64,000 bases of DNA from Rhizobiaceae bacterium (lineage in GTDB: Bacteria; Pseudomonadota; Alphaproteobacteria; Rhizobiales; Rhizobiaceae): assembly GCA_019635755.1 (NCBI GenBank), contig JAHBYW010000007.1:186001-250000 (forward strand). Reading direction: 5' to 3'. Shown piece by piece: positions 1 through 12,009 of this stretch; position 1 is the first letter of the stretch; every line of letters begins with the position of its first letter. Under the pieces are notes generated by a model, which saw only the letters and a program-made list of their open reading frames with translations, was not told where the DNA came from and ran no database searches. The translations under genes were made by a program, and so were the position numbers.

Positions 1-474
1 GCGTTCCTCGCGCTGGCCGGGACCGCGCGGGAGCTCCACGATGAGCGGCGGCCGGCGGCCGATCAGCAGGTCGAGATCGGCACGCAGCTGCTCGATCGTC
101 CCGATCCGCGCCATGCGCTCGCTGCGCGACAGAAGCTCATAGGCCGTCTGCGGCCCGCGCAGCATCAGCAAGCCGATGATGGCGAGCTGCGATTGCGTCA
201 GCGAGAAGCGCGACGCTGCCTGATGCTCGTAGCGCTCGACGCGCGAGGCGAACTGCTGGCGCACCAGCCCCTTCTGCTCCAGTTGCTTCAGGGCACGGTG
301 GATGTCCGGCTGCTCCAGCGACATCACCGGCTCGCGCGATGTCTTCTGGTTGGCGGCGGACAGAAGCGCGTTGACCGTCAGCGGATAGATGTCGGGCGTC
401 GTCTCCTTCTTCTCGATCAGGCAGCCGAGCACGCGCGCTTCGGCGGGAGACAGTTGAGGGAGTTCGTCGGCCAT
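1..474 (-). CDS. YceH-like DUF480 winged-helix protein, 3' end beyond window
   Basis: The reading frame opens with ATG at 474 and stays open to the window edge, giving the first 158 residues. The start [20 protein letters not shown] followed by [17 protein letters not shown] is the hallmark of the YceH/DUF480 family, whose E. coli member is about 215 residues. Roughly 55 C-terminal residues are therefore missing. The family has two winged-helix domains, but its biochemical role is not established. The gene lies downstream of ccmA on the same strand with a 122-bp gap. The family call is secure; the function is unknown. Confidence 0.88.
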   Translation of the reverse strand, partial: MADELPQLSPAEARVLGCLIEKKETTPDIYPLTVNALLSAANQKTSREPVMSLEQPDIHRALKQLEQKGLVRQQFASRVERYEHQAASRFSLTQSQLAIIGLLMLRGPQTAYELLSRSERMARIGTIEQLRADLDLLIGRRPPLIVELPRGPGQREER

Positions 475-596
475 GGCTTCGCTTAGCCGAAGCGGGCGCG
501 GAAGACGAGTGCATCCTTAGAGGCGTTTTCCGTCAGAACGTCGCGACGTTTCGCAGTGTCGGTGTCTGCGCTCGTCCAACCTCTGGCCGGGCACGC

Positions 597-1199
597 CTAC
601 TTTCCCCCCATCCTGAGTTCCTGCCCGGCGAGACCGAGGGGCTGGTGCGTCGCCGCGACGATCATCCCGCCGTCGGCCAAATGGGCGACCATGACGCGCG
701 CCAGCCGCCCTTCCGAGGCCGCGTCCAGGCCGCTCGTCGGCTCGTCGAGCAACCACAGCGGCCGGTGCGAAACCAGCAGGCGGGCAATCGCGGCGCGCCG
801 GCGCTGCCCGGTGGAGAGGTAGCCGAAGGGGAGATGGCCGAGGCCGGCGAGGCCGACCGCCGCCAGCGCCTCGTCGACGGTCTTGCGCCCGGGTCCATTG
901 AAGTCGCGCCAGAAGCCGAGGTTCTCCTTCACGGTCAGCGCTGTCTTCATGCCGTTCTGATGGCCGAGATAGTGACAGGCCGCCCGGGCGGTCGGCCATT
1001 CGTCGCCGCCGCCTTCCAGCCGTATCGTGCCCGCCGTGGCCGGCAGCAGGCCGGCCAGCACGCGCAAGAGCGTCGACTTGCCGGCGCCGTTGGCGCCGGT
1101 CACGGTCAGCCCCTGGCCGCTGGCCAGTGCGAAGCCGATGGCCGAGAAGACGGGCTCGCCGCCTCTTTCACCCGCGAGATTCTCGGCGACCAGCCGCAC
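597..1199 (-). CDS. ccmA: Cytochrome c biogenesis ABC transporter ATP-binding protein CcmA
   Basis: ATPase of the CcmABCD complex, which releases haem-loaded CcmE during cytochrome c maturation. It has a Walker A (GANGAGKST), an ABC signature in STGQRRRAAIARLL and a Walker B with LLDEPTSGLD. I chose the GTG at 1199 because the protein then begins VRLVAENLAGERGGE as in relatives and is 200 residues (E. coli about 207). The frame stays open upstream only to a TTG at 1250. Oddity: CcmB, its membrane partner and usual next gene, is 43.6 kb away on the other strand. Downstream here is a YceH-like gene. acnA is divergent. Confidence 0.93.
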   Translation of the reverse strand: MRLVAENLAGERGGEPVFSAIGFALASGQGLTVTGANGAGKSTLLRVLAGLLPATAGTIRLEGGGDEWPTARAACHYLGHQNGMKTALTVKENLGFWRDFNGPGRKTVDEALAAVGLAGLGHLPFGYLSTGQRRRAAIARLLVSHRPLWLLDEPTSGLDAASEGRLARVMVAHLADGGMIVAATHQPLGLAGQELRMGGK

Positions 1200-1475
1200 C
1201 CCTGCCCCCGTTCGGTCCGATGTCGGCGCCGCGCTGTCGCGTCGCGGCAAATAGCCGATTGTCCTACTGGAATCCTCTCCGGAAATTCTCTAAGACGACA
1301 CCAACCACGCCAGCGGTCGGCGTGGCAATCAAATTGCGCCGAACCCAGCGCGCCCGTTACACGAGGGCCGGGACGCGAGGAACGGACAGCGGAAATGACC
1401 GTACCCGCACCTTGCGCGTGATCCCCACATGCCATGGCGTCCGTCCCTCTTCGGCAAACGCTATAGGGATCGCAC

Positions 1476-4166
<2,691 letters not shown>

Positions 4167-4239
4167 CACCCGCGGAGGGGGCGACGGGCGGCTTCAACGG
4201 AGGGCTGCCCTCGCCGCTGCGGCTCGCGCTGATGCCTGC

Positions 4240-4295
4240 TTGCTGCCCCTCCACCACGCTTCGCGTGGTCCCCCTTCCCGTGAACGCGGGAGGAA
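4240..4295. repeat. Short palindromic intergenic element
   Basis: Between the convergent acnA and zapE genes lie two small inverted repeats in tandem. ACCACGC/GCGTGGT has a 3-nt loop (4253-4269). TCCCG/CGGGA follows directly, separated by TGAACG. C-rich tracts flank both. Elements of this look, with CCACCACGCTTCGCGTGG at the core, are scattered in rhizobial intergenic regions (general knowledge). The hairpins could also end transcription of one of the two converging genes, although there is no U-run. Confidence 0.5.
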
Positions 4296-4308
4296 TCAGG
4301 GCGCGGCC

Positions 4309-5475
4309 CTACGCCGCGTGGTGCCTCTGCCAGTCCTCCAGCCAGTCCCTGCCCTGCATCTCGATCAGGCGCGACGCGGTGCGCTCGAATTCGAACGCTT
4401 CCGTGGTCTTCGGCCGGCCTGCATAAAGCTGCTGCGGCGGCGTGGCGGCGCTGGCGACGAGACGGACGCGCTTGTCGTAGAGCACGTCGACCAGCAGGAT
4501 CAGCCGCTTGGTCGGGTTGCGCAGTTCGGGCACCAGGAGCGGGATGCGGTCGACGAAGATCGTGTCGAAGCGCTCCACGATGGCCAGGTAGTCGCGCGCC
4601 GCGAGCGGAGCCTCGCACAGATCGGCGAAGGAGAACCGCGCGGCGCGGCCGGCGGCGCGCGGCACGGGAATGACGCGGCCCTTCATCTCTATTTCGGCAG
4701 GCTTGGGGACGCTGCCGCGCGTCATGGCGTCCCACGTCTCGTCCATGCGCGCGTCCGCGGCAGCGCCGGCCGGCGTGATGTAGACCGGCAGCCGCGCCAG
4801 CTTCTCCATCCGGTAATCCTTGCCGGCGTCGAGCGCCATCACCTCGGCGTTGCGTTTCAGGATGTCCACGAACGGCAGGAAGAGCTGACGGTTCAACCCG
4901 TCGCGGTAGAGGTCGTCGGGCGCGACGTTCGAGGTTGCGACCAGCACGACCCCTTCCGCGAAGAGCGCCGAAAAAAGCCGCGACAGGATCATCGCATCGG
5001 CGATGTCGGTCACGGAGAACTCGTCGAAGCAGAGCACCCAGGCCTGTTCGGCGAGCGCGCGCGCCACGGGCGGGATCGGGTCGTCCTCGCGGACCGTGCC
5101 GTCCTTGCGCGCCTGCCGGTGGCGCTGGATGCGGTCGTGCACGTCGGCCATGAAATCGTTGAAGTGGACGCGGCGCTTTCGGCGAACCGGGACGAGGTCG
5201 TGGAACATGTCCATCAGCATCGTCTTGCCGGCGCCGACGCCGCCGTGGATGTACAGGCCGCGGACCGGCTCGGGCTTGCGGTTGCGGGCCAGCAGCCAGC
5301 CCAGCGCGCTCGACTTGCGGCCGAGCCGCTTCTCCGCGAGTTCAGCGATCAGCCGGTCGAGCGCTTCGGCAACGCGCTGCTGCGCCGGATTGGCCTCGAC
5401 CGCGCCGGTGTCTACGAGATGGCGGTAGCGCCCCGCGACGGTCGCGTGCGTCTGGATGCCATCACGAACATGCAT
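4309..5475 (-). CDS. zapE: Cell division ATPase ZapE (AFG1 family)
   Basis: AAA+-like ATPase of the ZapE/AFG1/LACE1 family. In E. coli ZapE acts at the division site on FtsZ bundles; mitochondrial AFG1 is linked to respiratory complex quality control. It is 388 residues, near the family norm. Walker A is GGVGAGKTMLMD (about residue 75) and Walker B is VLCFDEF. The family segment HFNDFMADVHDRI lies between them, and TSNVAPDDLYRDGL follows Walker B. The start is ATG at 5475. It converges with acnA. The neighbouring omp19-like gene is upstream on the same strand with a 47-bp gap. Confidence 0.93.
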   Translation of the reverse strand: MHVRDGIQTHATVAGRYRHLVDTGAVEANPAQQRVAEALDRLIAELAEKRLGRKSSALGWLLARNRKPEPVRGLYIHGGVGAGKTMLMDMFHDLVPVRRKRRVHFNDFMADVHDRIQRHRQARKDGTVREDDPIPPVARALAEQAWVLCFDEFSVTDIADAMILSRLFSALFAEGVVLVATSNVAPDDLYRDGLNRQLFLPFVDILKRNAEVMALDAGKDYRMEKLARLPVYITPAGAAADARMDETWDAMTRGSVPKPAEIEMKGRVIPVPRAAGRAARFSFADLCEAPLAARDYLAIVERFDTIFVDRIPLLVPELRNPTKRLILLVDVLYDKRVRLVASAATPPQQLYAGRPKTTEAFEFERTASRLIEMQGRDWLEDWQRHHAA

Positions 5476-5522
5476 GAAATCGGCCGGCCCCTCGGATCAG
5501 GATGGGGCCGGGATTAGCAGGA

Positions 5523-6089
5523 TCAGCGGGTGAGCGAAACCGCCGCGCCGCCCTCGGTCTGGCCGTTGAACTGGCCTTCCGACGTCGAATAGAGGCGGGC
5601 GAGCGTGCCGCCGCTCTCGTCATAGAGGGTGAGCTGCTTGCCGGCGACGTTCCATGACTTCACGCCATCCAGCGGGGCCGGGCAGCGGAGCGGGCCGGCG
5701 CGGAAGCCGGCGCCGAACTTGGTCTGCGGAGTCGCCACCTTGCACGACTGACCGGCAACTGTGGCGGTCCAGACGCCAGCGACGCTGCCGGGCACGATGT
5801 CGGAAGCGCCGGCCGGGGCGCCGCCCGGCGTCGCCGCGGTTGCGGTCGTCGTTTCGGTGGTCGCGCCAGGAACGGCCGGGAAGGCGCTCGGATCGGTCGC
5901 CGCGGTCGTCGCTGTCCCAGGCGCGGTCGGCGGCGGCAGCGTGCCGGTCGTCACCGTGCCGGAGGGCGCCGGCGCCAGCGGTTCGGGCGTCCGCGTATCG
6001 AACGAGGAAAACCGCTCGCTCTGGCAGCCGGTGGCGAACAGGGCTGTCGCGACCAGCAGCGCCGAGAGTGCGGATTGAGAGACAGCCAT
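5523..6089 (-). CDS. omp19: Outer membrane lipoprotein Omp19 / AprI-Inh protease inhibitor family
   Basis: Lipoprotein of 188 residues closely resembling Brucella Omp19, an outer-membrane lipoprotein with a protease-inhibitor-like fold. The lipobox LFATGC places the lipidated Cys at residue 22. A long Pro/Thr/Ala-rich linker follows. The C-terminal half carries the Inh-like domain, with GVWTATVAGQSCKVATPQTK, GFRAGPLRCP and GKQLTLYDESGG; two cysteines likely pair. I chose ATG 6089 because a strong GGAGG lies 7 bases upstream. Longer in-frame extensions would destroy the signal peptide. Confidence 0.9.
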   Translation of the reverse strand: MAVSQSALSALLVATALFATGCQSERFSSFDTRTPEPLAPAPSGTVTTGTLPPPTAPGTATTAATDPSAFPAVPGATTETTTATAATPGGAPAGASDIVPGSVAGVWTATVAGQSCKVATPQTKFGAGFRAGPLRCPAPLDGVKSWNVAGKQLTLYDESGGTLARLYSTSEGQFNGQTEGGAAVSLTR

Positions 6090-6234
6090 ACAAATCCTCC
6101 AGGGGCGACCGGCGTTCCGGCGGCCCGGCTCCGCGACGATCCCGCCGGCAAACAAGCCTGCGATGGTGGCGGAATTGCAACCTGATATGGTTAAAATACG
6201 GTTCCCGCCGCGAAAATGAAGGGCTCGCGGGCCG

Positions 6235-6678
6235 TCAGGCGGCAAGAATCAGGCTGGGAACGAAGACATAGCCGCCCGGCGCGACGACATAGCTCTCCCG
6301 CAGGCCGTGCGGCTTGTCGACGGCCCCGGCCAGCACGACGTGGTTGGCTTCCCGCGCCCTGGCTTCCACTGCGTCCGGGTCGAGCCCGTAGACCCGGATT
6401 TCCAGGCCGGCGCCGCGGAACTCCTGTCCGGCGACCACGCCGCTCATCTCGTGGTCGGCGTAGGCGTGGTCGGCATGCAGCATGAAGACCGAGCCGAGCA
6501 GCTCGACCGCCGCGAAATCCTCGTCCGCGTGGATGATGCGGGCGCCGAGAACGGTTTCGCAAAAGGCGGCGAGCGGCGCCACGTCCGGCACGAGGAGGTT
6601 CAGCCCGATGCCGCGCGGCAGCGAGCGGCCGAAGGCGTCGGCCTTCATCCATGGCTCCCGGGTGCGCTTCATCGCCAT
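6235..6678 (-). CDS. VOC (glyoxalase/bleomycin-resistance fold) family protein
   Basis: A 147-residue single-domain vicinal-oxygen-chelate protein. After GIGLNLLVPDVAPLAAFC the sequence runs through a typical beta-alpha-beta-beta-beta repeat, ending in ESYVVAPGGYVFVPSL. Candidate metal or substrate residues cannot be assigned without alignment, and no substrate is known. The start ATG 6678 has AGGAGAG upstream; a longer frame to 6750 lacks such a site. It is followed on the same strand by omp19 with a 145-bp gap, so they are not clearly in one operon. Confidence 0.75.
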   Translation of the reverse strand: MAMKRTREPWMKADAFGRSLPRGIGLNLLVPDVAPLAAFCETVLGARIIHADEDFAAVELLGSVFMLHADHAYADHEMSGVVAGQEFRGAGLEIRVYGLDPDAVEARAREANHVVLAGAVDKPHGLRESYVVAPGGYVFVPSLILAA

Positions 6679-6831
6679 GGCAGGCTCTCCTCGGTCTCCC
6701 CACCATCCTAACCCCAACGGCTGCGCGGCCATTGGCCGCCCCCGACGCATCGCTTGCGCCAGCGGAGGCGGTTTACGCGGCCCCCGTTTTGCGCGACGAT
6801 CCGGCCTGCATCAACCAGGCAGGAGCGGAAC

Positions 6832-7404
6832 ATGCGGCGGGCTGCGGCGGTGGCGATCGCGGTGATCATTGGCGTGCTTCCGGTCGCGGCCGGGGAAGTG
6901 GCCGACTTCGCAACGGCGGCCGAGAAGGCGCTGGCGGACAACAAGCCGCTGCAGGCGATCGCCGAGTTCGAGAAGGCCCAGGACGCGCTTTGGGCGGCGA
7001 TGCCGCTGACCATCCGCAAGGTGGCGCTGGTCACCAGCGCCTCGGGCGTCGGCGTCTACACGCTGCGCGACGGAGCCACATACGCGCCCGGCGAGAGGTT
7101 GCTGCTCTATGTCGAGCCGGTCGGCTACGGGTATGGGGACGACGGCCTCGGCAACAAGGTGATCGCGCTCTCCGTGGACCTGACGCTGAAGTCTGAGGCC
7201 GGCGAGGCGCTCGGCACGATCGAGAACATCGGGTCGATCAAACTGTCGTCGCGCACCAGGAACCGCGAGCTCTTCTTCAGCCTGAACCTTTCCCTCGACG
7301 CGGCTTCGATCCCGCCCGGACGCTATCTCGCCGACTTCACCATGCGGGACGGCAATTCCGACAAGACGGCGCCGTTCTCGGTCGCGTTCGAGATCGTCCA
7401 GTAG
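6832..7404 (+). CDS. Secreted protein of unknown function
   Basis: A 190-residue protein with a signal peptide (MRRAAAVAIAVIIGVLPVAAG, cleavage near residue 21). No catalytic motif was recognised. The mature part starts with an Ala-rich helix (FATAAEKALADNKPLQAIAEF) and continues into beta-rich sequence such as YAPGERLLLYVEPVGYGYG and PPGRYLADFTMRDGNSDK. The second part resembles a beta-sandwich envelope protein. The start ATG 6832 follows AGGAGCGG. It is divergent from the VOC gene and followed by the small DUF1328 gene. Confidence 0.7.
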   Translation: MRRAAAVAIAVIIGVLPVAAGEVADFATAAEKALADNKPLQAIAEFEKAQDALWAAMPLTIRKVALVTSASGVGVYTLRDGATYAPGERLLLYVEPVGYGYGDDGLGNKVIALSVDLTLKSEAGEALGTIENIGSIKLSSRTRNRELFFSLNLSLDAASIPPGRYLADFTMRDGNSDKTAPFSVAFEIVQ

Positions 7405-7467
7405 GCAGCGGGGAACCAACCGCGGGCCCTCGCCGTTTCGGGGCGCTGTCCCGAAATCGAGGTCGCC

Positions 7468-7641
7468 ATGCTGAAGTGGATCGCCATCCTGCTGCTCGTC
7501 GCGCTGGTCGCCGGCGCGCTGGGTTTCACGCGGCTCTCCAACGTCGCCGGCAAGGGTGCGATGATCCTGGCCGGGCTGTTCGTCGCCTTCCTTGTCGTCA
7601 TCCTGCTGCTGTTCGCCTGGGCGGGCGGCGGCTTCGTCTGA
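7468..7641 (+). CDS. DUF1328 small membrane protein (YtjA type)
   Basis: A 57-residue protein with two hydrophobic helices. MLKWIAILLLVALVAGALGF is the first; the second follows GAMILAGLFVAFLVVI, with a Gly-rich tail. Length, the LKWA/I start and the two-helix layout match DUF1328/YtjA, a widespread inner-membrane family of unknown role that is often stress-induced. ATG 7468 is preceded by GAGGT. It lies 63 bp after the secreted-protein gene and 100 bp before dapF. Confidence 0.85.
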   Translation: MLKWIAILLLVALVAGALGFTRLSNVAGKGAMILAGLFVAFLVVILLLFAWAGGGFV

Positions 7642-7741
7642 CGCGGAGGCACCTCACAGCCGCGTGAACGGAGGCCGGCGCGCCTCCGCCGCCTGCCCGC
7701 CGGACTGGTAATTCCGCGGCGTTTCCGCCATATACCGGCGC

Positions 7742-8635
7742 ATGAACGCGCCCGCGAAGAGCCTGGCGGAATTCGCCAAGATGAACGGTGCCGGCAACGA
7801 GATTATCGTCGCCGACATGCGGGGCCGCGCCGACCGCGTGACCGCGGCGGCGGCGGTGGCGCTGGCCGCGGACCCGGCGACGCGCTTCGATCAGATCATG
7901 GCGATCCACGATCCGCGGACGCCCGGAACGGCGAACTTCATCGAGATCCTGAACTCGGACGGTTCCTCCGCGCAGGCCTGCGGCAACGGCACGCGCTGCG
8001 TCGTCCAGGCGCTGGCCGCCGAGAGCGGCCAGAAGATTTTCGCTTTCGAGACCGTCGCCGGCATCCTCAATGCCGAGGAGCATGCCGACGGCTCGATCTC
8101 GGTCGACATGGGCAAACCGCGCTTTGGCTGGCAGGACATCCCGCTCGCCGAGGAGTTCCGCGACACGCGCATGATCGAACTGCAGATCGGGCCGATCGAC
8201 GCGCCGGTGCTGCATTCGCCCTCGGTTGTGTCGATGGGCAATCCGCATGCCATCTTCTGGGTCGACCGCGACGTCTGGACCTACGACCTCGGGCGCTTCG
8301 GACCCATGCTCGAGAACCATCCGATCTTCCCCGAGCGCGCCAACATCACGATCGCCCAGGTGACGTCGCCGACCACAATGAATATCCGCACCTGGGAACG
8401 CGGCGCCGGCCTGACCAGGGCCTGTGGCTCGGCGGCCTGTGCGGCGGCCGTGGCGGCGGCGCGGACCAGGCGAACAGGGCGTAAGGTGGAACTTACGGCT
8501 CCCGGTGGGCGACTTTGGGTCGAATGGCGAGACGACGACCACGTCGTGCTGACCGGTCCGGCCGAATGGGAGTTTGCCGGCACGTTCGACCCTGCGACCG
8601 GCGCCTGGCAGCGCGCGACGGAAAGCGCGGCCTGA
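7742..8635 (+). CDS. dapF: Diaminopimelate epimerase
   Basis: Interconverts LL- and meso-diaminopimelate for lysine and peptidoglycan synthesis; a cytosolic, cofactor-independent enzyme. It is 297 residues. The two catalytic cysteines are visible: Cys80 in [14 protein letters not shown] and Cys228 in [27 protein letters not shown] near the N-terminus and [10 protein letters not shown] in the middle are also typical. The stop overlaps the start of mtaB by one base, so the two are probably translated together. The dapF-mtaB-ftsY-ispZ order is conserved in Rhizobiales. Confidence 0.97.
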   Translation: MNAPAKSLAEFAKMNGAGNEIIVADMRGRADRVTAAAAVALAADPATRFDQIMAIHDPRTPGTANFIEILNSDGSSAQACGNGTRCVVQALAAESGQKIFAFETVAGILNAEEHADGSISVDMGKPRFGWQDIPLAEEFRDTRMIELQIGPIDAPVLHSPSVVSMGNPHAIFWVDRDVWTYDLGRFGPMLENHPIFPERANITIAQVTSPTTMNIRTWERGAGLTRACGSAACAAAVAAARTRRTGRKVELTAPGGRLWVEWRDDDHVVLTGPAEWEFAGTFDPATGAWQRATESAA

Positions 8636-9918
8636 TGGCCGTCGACATCGTCACCTTCGGCTGCCGGCTGAACACCTACGAGTCGGAGGTGATCCGGCGC
8701 GAGGCGACCGCGGCGGGGCTGAATGTGCTGGCGGGTGGCGCGGTCATCTTCAACACCTGTGCGGTCACCGCCGAAGCTGTGCGCCAGGCCAAGCAGTCCA
8801 TCCGCAAGGCGCGGCGCGAGAACCCGCAGGCGCGCATCGTCGTCACCGGCTGCGCGGCGCAGACCGAGCCCGACACGTTCGCGGGCATGGACGAGGTCGA
8901 TCTCGTGCTCGGCAATGAGGAGAAGCTCTCCGCCCATTCCTATCGCGCGCTGCCGGATTTCGGCGTGAACCTCTACGAGAAGGCGCGTGTCAACGACATC
9001 TTCTCGGTCCGCGAGACGGCGTCGCATATGGTGGATGCGATCGAGGGCCGCGCGCGCGCCTTCGTGCAGGTGCAGAACGGCTGTGACCATCGCTGCACCT
9101 TCTGCATCATCCCGTACGGGCGCGGCAATTCGCGTTCGGTTCCGATGGGCGCGGCGGTCGAGCAGGTAAAGCGCCTGGCCGGCAACGGCTATGCCGAGGT
9201 GGTGCTGTCCGGCGTCGACCTGACCAGCTACGGCACCGACCTGCCCGGTCAGCCGAAGCTCGGCAGGCTGGTGAAGACGATCCTTCGGCAGGTGCCGGAC
9301 CTGAAGCGCCTGCGGCTTTCCTCGATCGATTCCATCGAGGCGGATTCCGATCTGCTCGACGCGCTGGCGACGGAAGCGCGGCTGATGCCGCATCTGCACC
9401 TGTCGCTGCAGTCGGGCGACGACATGATCCTGAAGCGTATGAAGCGTAGGCATCTGCGCGACGATTCGATCCGCTTCTGCGAAGACGTTCGCAGGCTGAG
9501 GCCTGACATCGTGTTCGGCGCCGACATCATCGCCGGCTTCCCGACCGAAACCGAGGCGATGTTCGAGAACTCGCTCTCGATCGTGGAAGCCTGCGGGCTT
9601 ACGCATCTCCACGTCTTTCCGTTCTCGCCGCGCGAAGGCACGCCGGCCGCGCGCATGCCGCAGGTCAGGCGCGAGGTCGTGAAGCAGCGCGCGGCGCGGC
9701 TGAGGGCAGCCGGCGAGGCTGCCCATCGCCGGCATCTGGCGGCTCTGACCGGCACGCGGCAGCGCGTGCTGGTCGAGCGCGAGGGCCTCGGGCGGACGGA
9801 AGGCTTCACGCTGGTCGCGGTCGAGGCGGCCGCGCCGGGCGACATCGTCGACGTCACCATCAGCGGGCACGACGGCGAGCGGCTGATCGCGGCTCCTCTA
9901 GCCGCGCGGGCGGCGTAG
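8635..9918 (+). CDS. mtaB: tRNA t6A37 methylthiotransferase MtaB
   Basis: Radical-SAM enzyme of 427 residues that adds a methylthio group to t6A at position 37 of ANN-decoding tRNAs. The N-terminal cluster cysteines are in TFGCRLN, FNTCAVT and TGCAAQTEP. The radical-SAM cluster is CDHRCTFCIIPYGRG. A TRAM domain ends the protein (GDIVDVTISGHDGERL). The N-terminus TFGCRLNTYESEV distinguishes MtaB from MiaB. ATG 8635 overlaps the dapF stop; longer frames upstream run inside dapF. ftsY follows after 10 bp. Confidence 0.94.
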   Translation: MAVDIVTFGCRLNTYESEVIRREATAAGLNVLAGGAVIFNTCAVTAEAVRQAKQSIRKARRENPQARIVVTGCAAQTEPDTFAGMDEVDLVLGNEEKLSAHSYRALPDFGVNLYEKARVNDIFSVRETASHMVDAIEGRARAFVQVQNGCDHRCTFCIIPYGRGNSRSVPMGAAVEQVKRLAGNGYAEVVLSGVDLTSYGTDLPGQPKLGRLVKTILRQVPDLKRLRLSSIDSIEADSDLLDALATEARLMPHLHLSLQSGDDMILKRMKRRHLRDDSIRFCEDVRRLRPDIVFGADIIAGFPTETEAMFENSLSIVEACGLTHLHVFPFSPREGTPAARMPQVRREVVKQRAARLRAAGEAAHRRHLAALTGTRQRVLVEREGLGRTEGFTLVAVEAAAPGDIVDVTISGHDGERLIAAPLAARAA

Positions 9919-9928
9919 GGCGGCTGGC

Positions 9929-11149
9929 GTGGCGCTGAACTTCCTCCGCAAGGCATTTTCCTTCGGCGAGGCGGCCGAGACGCCGCGCGAAGTCCCGACG
10001 CCTGCCCCGATTGAGTCGCCGGCCCCTCCGCCTGAGGAGCCGCAGCCAGCGCCGCAACCCGTCGAACCGCCGGCTCCGGCCGAGGTGCCCGCGCCGACGC
10101 CGGTCGAAGTTCCGCCCCCGCCCCAGCCGTCGATTCCCGAGGTTCCGCCCAGCGCCTCCGCGCGCGTCACCGTCGGCAAGCAGGTCGCGGCGAAAGCCGA
10201 GGCGATAACAGCCGCCCCGCGTCCGCAACCGGCCCAGAACTGGTTCCGGCGGATGCGCGAAGGCCTGTCGCGCTCCTCGCGGGAACTGTCGCAGAACATC
10301 GCCGGCGTGTTCACCAAGCGAAAGCTGGACGAGGACACGCTGCAGGACCTCGAGGACGTGCTGATCCGCGCCGACCTCGGGATGGAAACGGCGATCCGCA
10401 TCACCGACGCGCTGTCGTCGGGCCGCTACGGCAAGGACATTTCCGACGCCGAGGTACGCCAGGTGATGGCCGAGGAGGTCGAGAAGGTCCTGGCACCCGT
10501 CGCGCGGCCGTTGGAGCTCGACCTGTCGCACAAGCCGCATGTGATCCTGGTGGTGGGTGTCAACGGCACCGGCAAGACGACGACGATCGGAAAGCTGGCG
10601 GCGAAGCTGACCGCCGGCGGACTGAAGGTGACGCTCGCCGCCGGCGACACGTTCCGCGCCGCCGCGATCGAACAGTTGAAGATCTGGGGCGAGCGCACCG
10701 GCTCGACCGTGGTGTCGTCGAAGCATGGCGCGGATGCCGCCGGCCTCGCCTTCGAGGCCTATGAGAAGGCCCGCGCCGAACGCGCCGACGTGCTGATCAT
10801 CGACACGGCGGGGCGGCTGCAGAACAAGGCCGAGCTCATGGCCGAACTGGAGAAGATCGTTCGCGTGCTCGGCAAGCATGACCCGGACGCGCCGCATACC
10901 GTGCTGCAGACGGTCGACGCGACGACCGGCCAGAATGCGCTCAGCCAGGTCGAGATCTTCCGCAACGTGGCCGGCGTGAACGGGCTGGTGATGACGAAGC
11001 TCGACGGCACGGCGCGCGGCGGCATTCTTGTTGCCATCGCCGCGAAGCATAAACTGCCGGTCTATTTCATCGGCGTCGGCGAGCAGGTCGACGATCTGGA
11101 GCCGTTTTCGGCGCACGATTTCGCGCGGGCGATCGCGGGGATGGGGTAA
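9929..11149 (+). CDS. ftsY: Signal recognition particle receptor FtsY
   Basis: SRP receptor GTPase, 406 residues, that docks Ffh-ribosome complexes at the inner membrane. The first about 100 residues are a Pro/Glu-rich A domain with a short hydrophobic start (MALNFLRKAFSFGEAAE). The NG domain follows with GVNGTGKTTTIGKLAAKL (G1), DTFRAAAIEQL (insertion box), DTAGRLQNKAELM (G3) and TKLDGTARGG (G4). The start is GTG 9929. It is operonic with dapF and mtaB. A palindromic element separates it from ispZ. Its partner ffh is at 55.3-56.9 kb. Confidence 0.97.
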   Translation: MALNFLRKAFSFGEAAETPREVPTPAPIESPAPPPEEPQPAPQPVEPPAPAEVPAPTPVEVPPPPQPSIPEVPPSASARVTVGKQVAAKAEAITAAPRPQPAQNWFRRMREGLSRSSRELSQNIAGVFTKRKLDEDTLQDLEDVLIRADLGMETAIRITDALSSGRYGKDISDAEVRQVMAEEVEKVLAPVARPLELDLSHKPHVILVVGVNGTGKTTTIGKLAAKLTAGGLKVTLAAGDTFRAAAIEQLKIWGERTGSTVVSSKHGADAAGLAFEAYEKARAERADVLIIDTAGRLQNKAELMAELEKIVRVLGKHDPDAPHTVLQTVDATTGQNALSQVEIFRNVAGVNGLVMTKLDGTARGGILVAIAAKHKLPVYFIGVGEQVDDLEPFSAHDFARAIAGMG

Positions 11150-11168
11150 GATTGTCAGGGATGTCGAT

Positions 11169-11318
11169 GCTCTACGTTGCCCCCCTCTGTCCTGCCGGAC
11201 ATCTCCCACACACGGGGGGAGATCAGCAGCTTCGCCAATTGGCGAAACCCAGGCGGACGGCCAATCTCCCCACCTGTGGGGGAGATGTCCGGCAGGACAG
11301 AGGCGGGCAACGTAGAGC
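11169..11318. repeat. 150-bp palindromic intergenic element (RIME-like)
   Basis: The spacer between ftsY and ispZ is almost entirely one imperfect inverted repeat. Arms of about 55 bp lie at 11169-11223 and 11264-11318, and the central 24 bp of each arm (starting CCTCTGTCCTGCCGG) pair perfectly. The 40-bp loop holds a second perfect palindrome, TTCGCCAATTGGCGAA (11231-11246). Size and layout resemble rhizobial intergenic mosaic elements, non-autonomous repeats seen in many copies. The transcript would fold into a long cruciform hairpin. Confidence 0.8.
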
Positions 11319-11348
11319 GCAGACTTCCGGATTCGCGAGGACAGTTGC

Positions 11349-12005
11349 ATGAACGACGCTCCCATCCTCGAACGCGACCCGGCCGATCCCAAGAAGAAAG
11401 AGATCAACCCGCTGCTGAAGCTCGCGCTGGAGCTCGGGCCGCTGGTCGTGTTCTTCTTCGCGAACACGCGCGGCGAGTGGCTGGCGGAACGCTTCCCGGC
11501 GCTGGCCAGCCTCGGCGGGCCGATCTTCATCGCCACCGCGCTGTTCATGGTGGCGACCGCCATCTCGCTGACGCTGTCATGGCTGCTAACGCGCACGCTG
11601 CCGATGATGCCGCTGGTGTCGGGCGTCGTCGTCTTCGCCTTCGGCGCGATGACGCTGTGGCTGCAGGACGACACCTTCATCAAGATGAAGCCGACCATCG
11701 TCAACTCGCTGTTCGGCGCGGTGCTACTCGGCGGGCTGCTCTTCGGAAAGTCGCTGCTGGGCTACGTCTTCGACTCCGCTTTCAAGCTCGACGCCGAGGG
11801 CTGGCGGAAGCTGACGCTGCGCTGGGGACTGTTCTTCTTCTTCCTCGCGGCGGTGAACGAGGTGGTCTGGCGCATGTTCTCGACCGACACCTGGGTGGCC
11901 TTCAAGGTTTGGGGCATCATGCCGATCACGCTCGCCTTTACGTTCAGCCAGCTGCCGCTCATCATGCGGCATTCGCTCGACGACGCCATTCGCAAGGGAC
12001 GCTAG
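11349..12005 (+). CDS. ispZ: Inner membrane septation protein A / YciB (IspZ)
   Basis: Integral inner-membrane protein of 218 residues of the YciB/IspZ family, linked to septation and envelope synthesis. It shows about five or six hydrophobic segments. The family landmarks are [20 protein letters not shown] near the N-terminus, [20 protein letters not shown] and [17 protein letters not shown]. The start is ATG 11349 after GGACAG. The palindromic element lies directly upstream. The neighbours ftsY (upstream) and a PPOX protein (4 bp downstream) suggest one transcription unit. Confidence 0.93.
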   Translation: MNDAPILERDPADPKKKEINPLLKLALELGPLVVFFFANTRGEWLAERFPALASLGGPIFIATALFMVATAISLTLSWLLTRTLPMMPLVSGVVVFAFGAMTLWLQDDTFIKMKPTIVNSLFGAVLLGGLLFGKSLLGYVFDSAFKLDAEGWRKLTLRWGLFFFFLAAVNEVVWRMFSTDTWVAFKVWGIMPITLAFTFSQLPLIMRHSLDDAIRKGR

Positions 12006-12009
12006 GGCC

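Noticed and set aside
9860-11704. A 614-codon frame antisense to ftsY and ispZ
   Set aside because: Composition typical of shadow frames; it also runs through the palindromic element.
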